A DNA stretch of 60,578 nt from positions 1 through 60,578 of the forward strand of contig JAQUCE010000021.1 of the NCBI GenBank assembly GCA_028686345.1, written 5' to 3'. Below are positions 21,404 to 30,415 of this stretch, piece by piece. The position numbers and the translations under genes were made by a program. The notes below the pieces were generated by a model, which searched no databases, was not told where the DNA came from, and saw only the letters and a list, made by a program, of their open reading frames with translations. Position 1 is the stretch's first letter; each line of letters opens with the position of its first letter. Origin of the DNA: Kiritimatiellia bacterium (GTDB lineage Bacteria > Verrucomicrobiota > Kiritimatiellia > RFP12 > UBA1067).

Positions 21404-23212
21404 TCAGCCGATTGTCACAAGCAGGTCACCGGTATTCACTTTGTCAGACTGGCTGACCAGAACCGATTTTACGCTTCCAGCGCAGGGGGCGGTCACCGCG
21501 GTCTCCATTTTCATAACATCCAGGGCCATCAGTTCATCGCCTTCGCTGACGCTGTCACCAACGCTGACGCTGATGCGCAGCACTGTGCCAGGCACAGAGG
21601 CTTTGACCTCGGTCTCGCTCCCGCCAGCGGCCGCAGCTGGTGCGGCTGACTCTTTCGCAAGGCCAGCTGCCACGTTGACCGCGTACTCTTTGCCGTTGAC
21701 CGTTGCTTTGTCGCCGCTAAGCTTGACACCATAGGCTTTGCCGTTGACTGTGACGGTGTATCCGCCACCAGCGCTTTTGGCAGCCGGAGCCGCACCGCTG
21801 CCAGGGGCGTTCTTGCGCACGCCGACCTTACCCTCGCCTTTCAGGAATTGGATGCCCTGATCCTTGCAGGTCGCGGCAATAAAGATATTCTCGTCGCTCA
21901 GATCGGTGATGCCACTATCACGCAGCAGCTTCTTGGCTGACTCGACACCTTTGGATGGGTCGCGGTCGTTGATGTCCACCACCTTCTCCGTTGTTGGCTC
22001 CAGGTTGAGCTGTTTGGAGGCGAGCTTGACGATCTCGGGGTCTGGCGCACATGGTGTTTTGCCAAAGTAGCCCAGCACCATCTTGCCGTAACCTTCGGCG
22101 ATCTTGTTCCATTTGCCGAAGAGCACGTTGTTGAAGGCCTGCTGGAAATAGAACTGGCTGACAGGGGTGACTGATGTGCCGAAACCGCCCAGACGCACAA
22201 CTTCGCCCATGGCTGCAATACAATCAGTGTATTTGTCCATCAGGTTGTTATCCCGCAGCATCTGGGTGTTAGCTGTCAGAGCGCCGCCCGGCATCGGCGA
22301 CCAGGGAATCAGGGGCTCAACCGCGCAGGCCTCCGGCGGGAGGAAGTAATCTTTCATGCACTCTTTAGAGATCAATGCGGCTTTCATGATCTTGTCAATG
22401 TCGATATCCAATTCATAGTCGCTGCCGCGCAAAGCGTGCCAGAGGGTAGCGATATCGGGCTGGCATGTGCCGCCCGACATTGGGGCCAGGGAGCAGTCAA
22501 CCTGGCTGGCGCCGGCCTCGATTGCGGCTATGTAGCCGACAGTTCCAATACCGGCGGTCTCATGCGAGTGGAACACGATGTTGATATCATTGCCCAGCAG
22601 CTTACGCGCCTGCTTGATGGTGTCATAGATCTTGGAGGGCACCGAGGTGCCGGAGGCATCTTTGAAACAAACACTGTCGTAGGGGATCTTGGCGTCCAGA
22701 ATCTGGCGCAGGGTCTGGATGTAGAACTCAGCAGTATGGGCGCCTGAGCACCCTGGAGGAAGCTCCATCATTGAGATCACCACCTCGTGCTTCAGTCCTG
22801 CGTCGTGGATGGCCTGACCGCTATCGATCAGGTTGTTGACATCGTTGAGGGCGTCGAAGTTGCGGATGGAGGAGATGCCATGCTTCTTAAAGAGCTTGGC
22901 GTGCAGCTTAATGATGTCGCGGGGCTGCGAGTCGAGACCAACTACATTAACACCGCGGGCAAGGGTCTGCAGATTCGCATCAGGGCCGGCGACTTCGCGG
23001 AAGCGATCCATCATGGCAAAGGCATCTTCATTGCAATAAAAATAGAGCGACTGGAAGCGGGCACCGCCGCCGGCTTCAAAGTGCGTGACTCCCGCCTCAC
23101 GCACAGCGGCCACGGCCGGCATGAAATCCTCGGTAAAAACACGCGCTCCATAGCAGGACTGAAAGCCGTCGCGGAACGCGGTACACATTATATTAATAGG
23201 TTTTTTAGACAC
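21404..23212 (-). CDS. oadA: Biotin-dependent decarboxylase / carboxyltransferase alpha subunit
   Basis: This 602-aa soluble subunit moves CO2 from an oxo acid to biotin for the OadB pump. It starts at GTG 23212 with a strong AAGGAG. Residues of about 1-290 form the HMGL-like carboxyltransferase barrel, with [14 protein letters not shown] at the first strand, VCFKDASGT carrying the lysine, and the metal motif HSHETAG. A PYC/OADA conserved region follows to about 460. The linker to about 530 is Ala/Gly-rich. The C-terminal biotinyl domain has the biotin site DVMKMETA with Lys568. The barrel motifs differ from textbook oxaloacetate decarboxylase (RDAHQS, IKDMAG, HTHDTSG), so the substrate could be another 2-oxo or acyl-CoA acid. 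It lies 52 bp after oadG and 70 bp before oadB. Confidence 0.88.
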   Translation of the reverse strand: MSKKPINIMCTAFRDGFQSCYGARVFTEDFMPAVAAVREAGVTHFEAGGGARFQSLYFYCNEDAFAMMDRFREVAGPDANLQTLARGVNVVGLDSQPRDIIKLHAKLFKKHGISSIRNFDALNDVNNLIDSGQAIHDAGLKHEVVISMMELPPGCSGAHTAEFYIQTLRQILDAKIPYDSVCFKDASGTSVPSKIYDTIKQARKLLGNDINIVFHSHETAGIGTVGYIAAIEAGASQVDCSLAPMSGGTCQPDIATLWHALRGSDYELDIDIDKIMKAALISKECMKDYFLPPEACAVEPLIPWSPMPGGALTANTQMLRDNNLMDKYTDCIAAMGEVVRLGGFGTSVTPVSQFYFQQAFNNVLFGKWNKIAEGYGKMVLGYFGKTPCAPDPEIVKLASKQLNLEPTTEKVVDINDRDPSKGVESAKKLLRDSGITDLSDENIFIAATCKDQGIQFLKGEGKVGVRKNAPGSGAAPAAKSAGGGYTVTVNGKAYGVKLSGDKATVNGKEYAVNVAAGLAKESAAPAAAAGGSETEVKASVPGTVLRISVSVGDSVSEGDELMALDVMKMETAVTAPCAGSVKSVLVSQSDKVNTGDLLVTIG

Positions 23213-23263
23213 GATAAATCTCCTTCATGAGTGAATCTGAATTGGTTTGAGGGTGTGAATTGA

Positions 23264-23491
23264 TTAAGCTGTTTGCGAGGCTGCCACGGCGATCGCGATC
23301 GCAATCGCGGTGTCATCTGAAGCCGCTGACTTAGTCGGACGCTTGCGCGGCTTGTCATCAGGAAGAATGTGGTTGAATTTCGGGATGAACTTAGAGGTAG
23401 CTGTCATGACAAAGACCAGCATCGCTAAAAACAAGAAAACAATGCTCATACCGGCAATTAATAAGACCAAACCTTGCGAAAGTATTTCCAT
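23264..23491 (-). CDS. oadG: Oxaloacetate decarboxylase gamma-like small membrane subunit
   Basis: The ATG at 23491, with GGAG eight bases upstream, gives 75 aa; a longer frame to 23530 lacks support. It has one N-terminal membrane helix with the OadG pattern MEILSQGLVLLIAGMSIVFLFLAML, then a polar linker and an Ala/Ile-rich tail (TAIAIAIAVAAS). OadG anchors the alpha subunit to beta and helps assembly of the sodium pump. It is first in the operon, which is the usual order. The histidine-rich zinc-binding tail of some OadG proteins is absent. Confidence 0.8.
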   Translation of the reverse strand: MEILSQGLVLLIAGMSIVFLFLAMLVFVMTATSKFIPKFNHILPDDKPRKRPTKSAASDDTAIAIAIAVAASQTA

Positions 23492-23720
23492 TAATAAACT
23501 CCATACAGTGGGTAAATAAATATGACGCAAAAGTATACAGTTCTGAAGTGAACATGTACAGCCGAAAGTTAGGATTTCAGAGCGTTAAATAATTGTTTGG
23601 TTGTTTTTTTATAAAGTTTTGAGTTATGATTACATCACTTGAAACAATTATATTCATTCACGCTCTATAGTTGAGATGGGGTGGTTGTTAAACTCGGGAG
23701 CAAAAGGAGAGGGCGAACAA

Positions 23721-24857
23721 ATGAAGAGGATACGTTTGGGGGTTGTTTTGAGGGGGAATAAATTCCGGTTACTGTTTTTGGCGCTGATGGTGCTGACAGG
23801 ACATACGCCTGCTATGGGAAAGGCACTGCCGCCCGGCGAGGTGGTGGAGTGCCGAGAGTTGGTCTTTTTTCCTGATCGATGGGATGAAAAGGGGATTAGT
23901 ACCAAGCTGACCCCTTGGGAGGGGAAGCACATTGTTTTCCTGACCAAGCAGACAGAGTTGGACCCCGAGGTCATGGGACTTTTTGTGGAAAGGTTGGATG
24001 CAGGCTGGGAGCACTATGCTGATTTAATCCAGAGGTCGCCTGTTGAATTAAAAAAACTGAATGGCAAAACCACGATTACGGCGCTTCCTCATATTGGCCT
24101 CTCTTGCGGCATAGGCTGCGGGTATATCGGCGCATCCGGAGTGGAAGTCGCGGGATTCTATAACCATGACTACCCGATGGCAGTGAAAAACAACAAACAG
24201 TTCTCCCACTATTACTTCTACGAGATGGGACGCAACTACTACGTGTTCGACAACCGTCACTCGCTTTTTATCACCGGTTTTGCGGTCTTCATGCGCTATA
24301 TCTGCATGGATGCCCTTGGATGTGAAGATCCTGATCTGAAAACACGGAAGACCATTGAGGAGTGCGAAGCTCTGTATGCAACCTCAAATATAAGCTTTCT
24401 TCAGGCGTTCACCAATCTATCCGGGGACCCGAATGAGAAGGCTAACCGCCTCAAGCGAGACGGAGGTGAACGCGTGGATCCCAGCGATCAACCTGTGATG
24501 TATGCCACGGCAATGCTTAAACTCTATCAGGATTGCGGAGGCGACCCCTGGTTGAAACGTTTCTACGCCGCATTGCATCAGTGTCCACAGGTGAAGCCTG
24601 ACAGCCGGGAGAGTGCGCTCAAGCAGAGCCTGAACTGGTTGGTCAGCGCATCTATTGCAGCAAAGAAGGACCTCACCCCGGTGTTTGTTGAACGGTGGCG
24701 TATGCCTTTGGCTGAAAGAACGAGAAAAGCCTTAGCCGAGGTGGATTGGAAAGAGAGTGATCTGAATCCGGAAACAATTATCAGGGAGCTTCCGGTTGAG
24801 TTTATTAATGCGCAAGAGGTCGCCGCCCCGGCTGAAAAGTTAGTGGCAATAGAGTAG
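23721..24857 (+). CDS. Unrecognised secreted protein
   Basis: The ATG at 23721, after AGGAGAG, gives 378 aa with a signal peptide (KFRLLFLALMVLTGHTPAMG). A frame start 45 bases earlier is less likely. The mature part has two Cys pairs near GLSCGIGCGYIGASGVE, then SHYYFYEMGRNYYVF and FITGFAVFMRYICMDALGC. The spacing of FYEMGRN and the downstream TGFAVFM resembles the zinc site layout of some secreted gluzincin-like peptidases (HExGHN...GFA), but the zinc histidines are missing, so activity is doubtful. The C-terminal half is helical (YATAMLKLYQDCGGDPWLKRFY). It stands alone, divergent from oadG. No known function is claimed. Confidence 0.6.
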   Translation: MKRIRLGVVLRGNKFRLLFLALMVLTGHTPAMGKALPPGEVVECRELVFFPDRWDEKGISTKLTPWEGKHIVFLTKQTELDPEVMGLFVERLDAGWEHYADLIQRSPVELKKLNGKTTITALPHIGLSCGIGCGYIGASGVEVAGFYNHDYPMAVKNNKQFSHYYFYEMGRNYYVFDNRHSLFITGFAVFMRYICMDALGCEDPDLKTRKTIEECEALYATSNISFLQAFTNLSGDPNEKANRLKRDGGERVDPSDQPVMYATAMLKLYQDCGGDPWLKRFYAALHQCPQVKPDSRESALKQSLNWLVSASIAAKKDLTPVFVERWRMPLAERTRKALAEVDWKESDLNPETIIRELPVEFINAQEVAAPAEKLVAIE

Positions 24858-24907
24858 TGCAAGCATCTTGCCGCCAGAAAACATTTTCATTCAAGCTGGA
24901 AGCTTGG
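24848..24907. repeat. Partial third copy of the 168-bp repeat
   Basis: 'agtagtgcaagcatcttg...cagaaaacattttcattcaagctggaagcttg' matches the last 60 bases of the repeat at 11961-12128 and 35764-35931. It begins inside the last codons of the upstream gene, so the stop TAG at 24855 lies in the repeat. The remaining gap to 25744 holds other repeats but no gene. One is 'gctccgatttcaaatcgggc' at about 24968-24990, a hairpin family also at 29918-29963. Confidence 0.65.
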
Positions 24908-25208
24908 AGAAGTTCTAGAGTTCTAAAGTTCTAAAGTGAAAAGGACGCGCCTTTGGCGCGGGGGCAGCGTAGCTCCGATTTCAAATCGGGCATGTACGGT
25001 TGGAAACCAAGGCGCGCAGCTATAGTCAGCCGCACAGCGACTGACCTCCTTGCTCCGCCAGTGCGGATCACCGGACATATGGTTCAAAACCATTGCACTT
25101 TATTTTTTGGAAACCACAAAGTACAGATAGAGCACAAAGAGCCGAGCTGGAGCTCAGCGCTCCCAGGGTTTCCCGCGTTTCTTGCCCTGTGTTATAGGTA
25201 TTTCTGTG

Positions 25209-25264
25209 ATAAGGGTATTTCAAGCGATCAGCGACCCTGCGTAGCAGGGATGAAATACCCTTAT
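25209..25264. repeat. 56-bp double-hairpin dispersed repeat, copy 2
   Basis: The arms and inner hairpin are the same as at 1230-1285, in the same orientation, with matching flanking bases for about 25 nt downstream. The element sits in a gene-free gap. Confidence 0.8.
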
Positions 25265-25436
25265 CCTTTCGCGTAGATTCGCGGGCAAAAAGCAACGCAG
25301 CAACCTTTGTGCTCCTTGTGCTCCTTGTGGTTTCAAAAAGCGCAACCATTTTTCTGCCCCTCTATTTTTCTACCCCAAAAACAACATAGCGCACCCTCTG
25401 TGCCTCAGTATCTCTGTGGCAAAAAATTGGTTGCGG

Positions 25437-25640
25437 CTATGCTGCGCTAGGCTCATGAAAGGCGCGCCCTGGGGTGTAGAGTTGCTTCTACGAAGCAATT
25501 TGTGGGTGCCGGGTGGCTGTTCGCCAAAGGCGCGCCCCGGGGTTTCAAGATCTTTGTTTGGCTCAGAGAGCCAACCCTACACGTTTCCACTGTGATGAAG
25601 CTTGCGTGTCGTGCGACAGGCGCGAGTGCGCTACAGGCGA
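25437..25640. repeat. Composite intergenic repeat shared with 19190-19370 and 29700-30250
   Basis: This stretch combines 'ggttgcggctatgctgcgct', 'ggtgtagagttgcttctacgaagcaa' (a hairpin), a second 'ggcgcgccccggggtttcaa' segment, and 'tttggctcagagagccaacc' (a hairpin). Reverse-strand matches lie at 19190-19370 and plus-strand relatives at 29710-29760 and 30110-30250. No gene is supported here. Confidence 0.5.
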
Positions 25641-25744
25641 CGATAGGCAACTTTTTGGAAAGAACAATTAATTGTTTTTTCTACTCGCCTGAGTGACTAT
25701 GGTACACTGTCAGGGTGTTTTTATGAAACAGGGGAGCGGAAATC

Positions 25745-28700
25745 ATGAGAGGTGGCGGTATGGATAGGATCAAGATAGTGAGAACATTAGCAGTTTTGTT
25801 GTGCGTGCCCTGCGTTGCTGTTGCGGCTGTGGCGGTGACATTGGAGGCAATAACACTTGGTTCGGGGCAGGCGGAGATCACGCTCAGCCGCGCTAACGGC
25901 AGCATTGTCGCATTTGCGCAAAAGGGCGCGGGCCGCGCAATCTACCGCAGCGGCGGGCTGGGGATGTGGTCAGCCGAGCTGGAGCAAGGACGCATCAACG
26001 CAGCGCAATTTAACGCAACCAACGCTCTCTATCACTTTTCTTTTGAGGCGCAGGGTGAGCGCGCGGTTGACCTGATCTATAATTGCCAGGCACTGAAGGT
26101 GGTGGTGCATGTGAAAGAGATTGCCGACGGCTTTGAACTCTCGGCCACCACCACTCCGAACGCACAGGTGCTGAAAAGCATCGACCTGCCGGCTAAACTG
26201 ATCTTTCAGCCACAGGGAGTCGAGCGCCTGATCTTCCCGGCTGATCCTGACCATAGCGTTGGCATCGCGTTTAACAGGAAATTCTTCGGAGTTCAGCCTT
26301 TGGACAGCCCCTCTGCCTGGCAGAGTGTCAGCGCTGGTTCCAGCGCGTTTATTGCGCTGTATGGCAAGGGGGCCATGACACTGGGTGAGGGCCGGCCGTT
26401 GGTTAAGCTGAGCGTCACTGAAGAGGGTGGCAAGAGGCTGCCAGCTGATCTGGTTGCGAGGATTAACCGCGCTACCGCGCCGGTAATACGCCCATCGCCT
26501 GCGGGACTTTGTGATCTGACCTTGGTTGATTCAAAGAACGGCGCGTTTTTTTCCGCCTCGCGTCTAGGCGGTAATGGCGGATATATCTGGCGTATTGGGG
26601 ATGGGGTCTCGCAGGTTGAGCAGGCGGCTATGGTCCAATCGCTGGTGGTTGCAACGCTGCGTCAGATGATGGGCATTGCACTGCCCGGCAAAGGTCGGAT
26701 TGCGCTGTTGGATCTTAAAAACGGGCCGGAGAGCGGATTTTGGAGCGCAACCCAGGTGGCTGCGTGGCGGGCGCAACTGGAGCTGCTGGCAGCTGAGTCG
26801 GAGAGCCGTTTCAGCTTTGTGCAACTGACCTCCATAAGTGAGTTGGAGCAAGCTCTGAGCTCGCAGGACTATCTCTGTATTGTCAACCCTTACGGCGAGG
26901 GCTTCCCGGCTGTGGACAAGGGCGGGTTGATATCATGTATGGCCATGTTGAAAAAATTTGTGCACGCCGGCAGCCACTGGTTTGAAGTCGGGGGATACTC
27001 TTTCTATCAGATGCTGAGCCCTGCCAAGTATCTGCGCTATGAGGTGGCCTATCCAACCGCTTACGCGGATCTGCTGCATCTGGAGTCAAGCGCTGGCGCG
27101 GCATCCATCTATCGGGCCCAGCCCCGCGAACATACTGATCCGTGGCAGGCAGCAGGTCAGCATGAAAAGATATTTATTCCCGGACATCTTTACTGCGGCG
27201 GCGATGAGCAAGGCGGTTACATGGGGAGAGCCTTCACCACCTGGGTGGCGGCGGGGCGGAGCTGGACCACGCCGGCCGTCCATCTGACAGCAGGCGCGCA
27301 GCTGGCGCAGACAGTTGCGGCTTACTGCGCGAAGAACTCCATCACAGTTCCGCTGGCACAGAAGATCAAGGCTGAAACGCTTGTCAAATTTAAAGCCGCG
27401 CCGTTGCTGTACCTTGCCGGTTCCTGTAAAGAGAAGAGCGCGGCACTGGATACGCTGCCGGTTCCAGCGCTGATTCACTTTGCCGACTATCTGCACGGCG
27501 GCTTTGATAAGCAGTATCCCGACCACCTCCCGCCCAACCCCAAGTTTGGCACACAGCAGGAGTTTAAGGCCTTTGTCGCGGCGCTGCATGCCAAGGGGCA
27601 TCTCTTCTCTCCATACACTAACCCCACCTGGTGGTGCGATGATCCCAAGGGCGCGACCTTCGAGCGCGAGGGCGTTGCCCCGCTGCTGGTACAGGCGGAT
27701 GGCAATAACCGATCTGAGAGTTACGCCGATAACCCCGGCTGGACCACAACGCTCTGGCATCCGGCTGTGCGCAGCGCCAACCGCCGGGTGCTCCGTGAGT
27801 TCCTTGAGGATCTGCCGGTTGACATGCTCTTTCAGGATCAGTGTGGAGCCCGCGGTTTCTTGTATGACTTCAACCCGGACGCGCCAACACCCTATGCCTA
27901 TTGCGAGGGTATGCTGGCAATGAACGATGAGGATAGCCGCCGGGTGCCCCTGGGCACTGAGCATGGCTGGGATCGGGTTGCGAACTTCCAGACCATGCTC
28001 TGCGGTCTGACCTGGGGCATTGTGCCCACCAGAGGGAAACCCGTGTGGAGCCGCTCCCTCAAAAAAATACTGCCCCCGGAAACCTGGGAGATCTATCCCC
28101 TGGCACAGGCGCTCTCGCATGATAAGTGCATCTTCGGCCATCATGACCTGGGCCAGTTTGTAACAGACAACCGTTCGCTGGTCTGGACGCTTGCACTGGG
28201 GTATCATATGAGTTACAGGGTGAGCGCCGTGGCAGTGCAAGACCCGCGCAGCCGCGAGTGGTATGCCTGGTTGTGCCGCATCCAACGCTCAATCGGCGCG
28301 CGCTACACAGGCGCGCCCCTCACCGCGTTTGCGCACAACCGCCAGCCCATGCTGGAGCGGGATGTTGATCACACCGAATATAATGACGATGGAACGATCA
28401 CCGCCGCGTATGGGGATGTGAGGATCTCAGCCAACCTCGGTCCAGTTGCCAGGGTCGTGAATGGCCAGCACCTGGCACCTTACGGGTTTTACGCTGAGGC
28501 GCCCGGCATGACCGCCGGAATTTTAAACGGTACGCAGGAGTTGGAAGAGAGAGCGTTTGTTGCCGAGCACACCGCCGCCGGAACGGAGCTGTGGCTCTAT
28601 GGGCCGCCAGGGGCAACACTCTCGATACCGACACCATTGAGCGGGACGGTTAAGGTGACAGTTGACAGTTCGCCACCGCTGAGCCAAAGCATTGCGGACA

Positions 28701-29563
28701 GTCAATTGCAGGTGGTGCTGCCGCTCCCGGAAAAATCGCGGGCGCAGATTGAACCATCTGAGGAGGAGCGGCTGCGGGCACCTTGCAACCGTCCTGGAGA
28801 GCGAGCGCTGATCGGTGTGATTAACCTGGGCCCGGGAGCGCATACAAGTTGGACAAAGGCCGGGCCTGAGACGTGGATTGCGGCGCTCAATCAATCATCC
28901 TTGGCCACGCTATATGGGCTTCAGGTGCAAAGCATTACTAATTGGCAGCAGCTTGACCAAGCTTTGAAGGAGGGGGCGGCGCGTTGGCTTGCCATTGTCA
29001 ACCCGTATGGCGAGTCGATCTTGACCGAGAAAAAAGGGGGCTGGCAGCAGACCCTGGATGCAATCCGCGGGTATGTCAACCATGGCGGTAGCTGGTGGGA
29101 GAGCGGTGGTCACTCATTTCATCAGGGGCTTTACCGGGAGGGAGAGCAGTGGCAAAGCTTTGGAATTGGGCCGAAAGGGTTGGAGTATTTAAACATTCAG
29201 CTGGTCGCTGCGCCGCTGGATGGCTCGCCCGTGCGGTTGAGTCTCTCGTCCGAAGGTCAACGCTGGCTGAGAGCGCCCTTTGCCAGCGTGCTCGGTCAGC
29301 ACCCTGGCCAGGTGAACCGGGCTGGAGTTCTGACCGGAACCGCTCCTGTGACAACGCTGGTGCTGGGAGGGGAGCAAATCTATGTGGGCGGCTACCGTCT
29401 TGGCGGGTGGGGCCATCTCTGGCGCATCGGCGGGATGAATCCAAATCAAAGGCTGGCTACATCAGTGATGATTGCCGCCACACTGCATCAGTACACCAAT
29501 ACGCCGGAGCCGGTCAAGCTGCCTGCAGCCCCGCGCCTCTGGCATGTGGTGGTGGAAAAGTGA
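25745..29563 (+). CDS. Secreted DUF6259-like protein with internal duplication
   Basis: This 1272-aa protein has a signal peptide (VRTLAVLLCVPCVAVAAVAV) and a GGGGAG Shine-Dalgarno sequence. The middle (about 570-900) looks like a TIM-barrel glycoside-hydrolase-type domain of the DUF6259 kind: YTNPTWWCDDPKG, LPVDMLFQDQCGARGFLYDF, PLGTEHGWDRVANFQTML, SHDKCIFGHHDLGQF. The acidic residues in FQDQCG and GTEHGWD are candidate catalytic positions. Flanking it are two related modules. The first has VNPYGEGFPAV and HAGSHWFEVGGYSFYQML (about 375-425), after NGGYIWRIGDG (about 278). The second has VNPYGESILTE and NHGGSWWESGGHSFHQGL (about 1084-1130), then WGHLWRIGGM. No reaction can be named. Neighbouring sulfatases and the GH106-like gene suggest glycan degradation. 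Confidence 0.65.
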   Translation: MRGGGMDRIKIVRTLAVLLCVPCVAVAAVAVTLEAITLGSGQAEITLSRANGSIVAFAQKGAGRAIYRSGGLGMWSAELEQGRINAAQFNATNALYHFSFEAQGERAVDLIYNCQALKVVVHVKEIADGFELSATTTPNAQVLKSIDLPAKLIFQPQGVERLIFPADPDHSVGIAFNRKFFGVQPLDSPSAWQSVSAGSSAFIALYGKGAMTLGEGRPLVKLSVTEEGGKRLPADLVARINRATAPVIRPSPAGLCDLTLVDSKNGAFFSASRLGGNGGYIWRIGDGVSQVEQAAMVQSLVVATLRQMMGIALPGKGRIALLDLKNGPESGFWSATQVAAWRAQLELLAAESESRFSFVQLTSISELEQALSSQDYLCIVNPYGEGFPAVDKGGLISCMAMLKKFVHAGSHWFEVGGYSFYQMLSPAKYLRYEVAYPTAYADLLHLESSAGAASIYRAQPREHTDPWQAAGQHEKIFIPGHLYCGGDEQGGYMGRAFTTWVAAGRSWTTPAVHLTAGAQLAQTVAAYCAKNSITVPLAQKIKAETLVKFKAAPLLYLAGSCKEKSAALDTLPVPALIHFADYLHGGFDKQYPDHLPPNPKFGTQQEFKAFVAALHAKGHLFSPYTNPTWWCDDPKGATFEREGVAPLLVQADGNNRSESYADNPGWTTTLWHPAVRSANRRVLREFLEDLPVDMLFQDQCGARGFLYDFNPDAPTPYAYCEGMLAMNDEDSRRVPLGTEHGWDRVANFQTMLCGLTWGIVPTRGKPVWSRSLKKILPPETWEIYPLAQALSHDKCIFGHHDLGQFVTDNRSLVWTLALGYHMSYRVSAVAVQDPRSREWYAWLCRIQRSIGARYTGAPLTAFAHNRQPMLERDVDHTEYNDDGTITAAYGDVRISANLGPVARVVNGQHLAPYGFYAEAPGMTAGILNGTQELEERAFVAEHTAAGTELWLYGPPGATLSIPTPLSGTVKVTVDSSPPLSQSIADSQLQVVLPLPEKSRAQIEPSEEERLRAPCNRPGERALIGVINLGPGAHTSWTKAGPETWIAALNQSSLATLYGLQVQSITNWQQLDQALKEGAARWLAIVNPYGESILTEKKGGWQQTLDAIRGYVNHGGSWWESGGHSFHQGLYREGEQWQSFGIGPKGLEYLNIQLVAAPLDGSPVRLSLSSEGQRWLRAPFASVLGQHPGQVNRAGVLTGTAPVTTLVLGGEQIYVGGYRLGGWGHLWRIGGMNPNQRLATSVMIAATLHQYTNTPEPVKLPAAPRLWHVVVEK

Positions 29564-29907
29564 CCCATCTATCGGGTTGAGTTCGACCGGTTTGAAGCTG
29601 GCGAATTTGATATTAAAGCTGTGGTTGAACTGCATTGAACGGCAGGCAGGCAACCAAAAGAGTTTGTGTGATGTGCGGGAGGCCGTCCTCCTCACTGAAA
29701 AGTTAGTGGTTAAGAGTCAACCCTACACGTTTTCTCTGTGATGAAGTTTGTAAGTTGCGCGGCAGGCGCGAAGCAAGGACATCGTCCGCTATGCGGGCGA
29801 CTGCGAGCGGCACGCGAACGACCTTGCAGCGCAAGCGTAAACTTTGTCGCTAATTTTGTCGGAGAGAGAAAGTGCGCGAATGCGCGAGTAAAGAGGTCGC
29901 GTCTTTT

Positions 29908-30075
29908 GTGCGGGAGCAACGTAGGTCCGATTTCCAATCGGACATCTCCGGTTGGAAACCGGAGCTACTGAGTTTCAGCGCACCTTCGGTTTACGATGGC
30001 GGCGACGATGCTGGTGGACGAGCCCACGCCTTATCCCAATCGTCCGCCAACATCGTCGCACAACATCGTTAACCG
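29908..30075. repeat. Two palindromic repeats in the 29564-30342 gap
   Basis: TCCGATTTCCAATCGGA (about 29927) and TCCGGTTGGAAACCGGA (about 29948) are adjacent hairpins, also found in diverged form near 24970 and 19588. The 29994-30075 block repeats the gacgatgctggtgg stem of 11658-11746. The gap otherwise carries pieces of the 'gcgggcgactgcgagcggcacgcga' family (29780) and no supported gene. Confidence 0.6.
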
Positions 30076-30342
30076 CGTCGCTTGACGAGCGGCATTTTGC
30101 TACAGGCTCCCGAAAAGTGCGCCATGGGGTGTAGGGTTGCTTCTCAGAAGCAATTAGCGGACACCAGGCGGTTGTCCGCTAAAGGCACGCCGTGGGATTT
30201 CAGACCCTGGGCTTAGACATGAAAAACTGGCTGCGGTTATGCTGCGCCGGGTTGCTTGTGGTTTCAAAAATTAAAGTGCAACTGTTTCGCCCGCCTATGT
30301 CCAGTGATAATTCAGCTCAAATTAACCAGATAAACTGCGCTC

Positions 30343-30371
30343 TTGTATTATTCATGTGCATTGTATATACT
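30343..30371 (+). promoter_or_regulatory. Candidate sigma-70-type promoter for the PPi-phosphofructokinase gene
   Basis: TTGTAT and TATACT are separated by exactly 17 bases, about 44 bp before the ATG at 30416. An AAGGAG ribosome-binding site follows. TATACT matches TATAAT at five of six bases and TTGTAT matches TTGACA at four. This is a pattern match only. Confidence 0.4.
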
Positions 30372-30415
30372 TTTTGTTCTTTTTTATCTGCATAAACTAA
30401 CACTAAGGAGATTCA

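Noticed and set aside
27086..28285. 399-codon frame opposite the DUF6259-like gene
   Set aside because: Long antisense frames are expected in GC-rich coding DNA; the plus strand carries the signal peptide and domain motifs.
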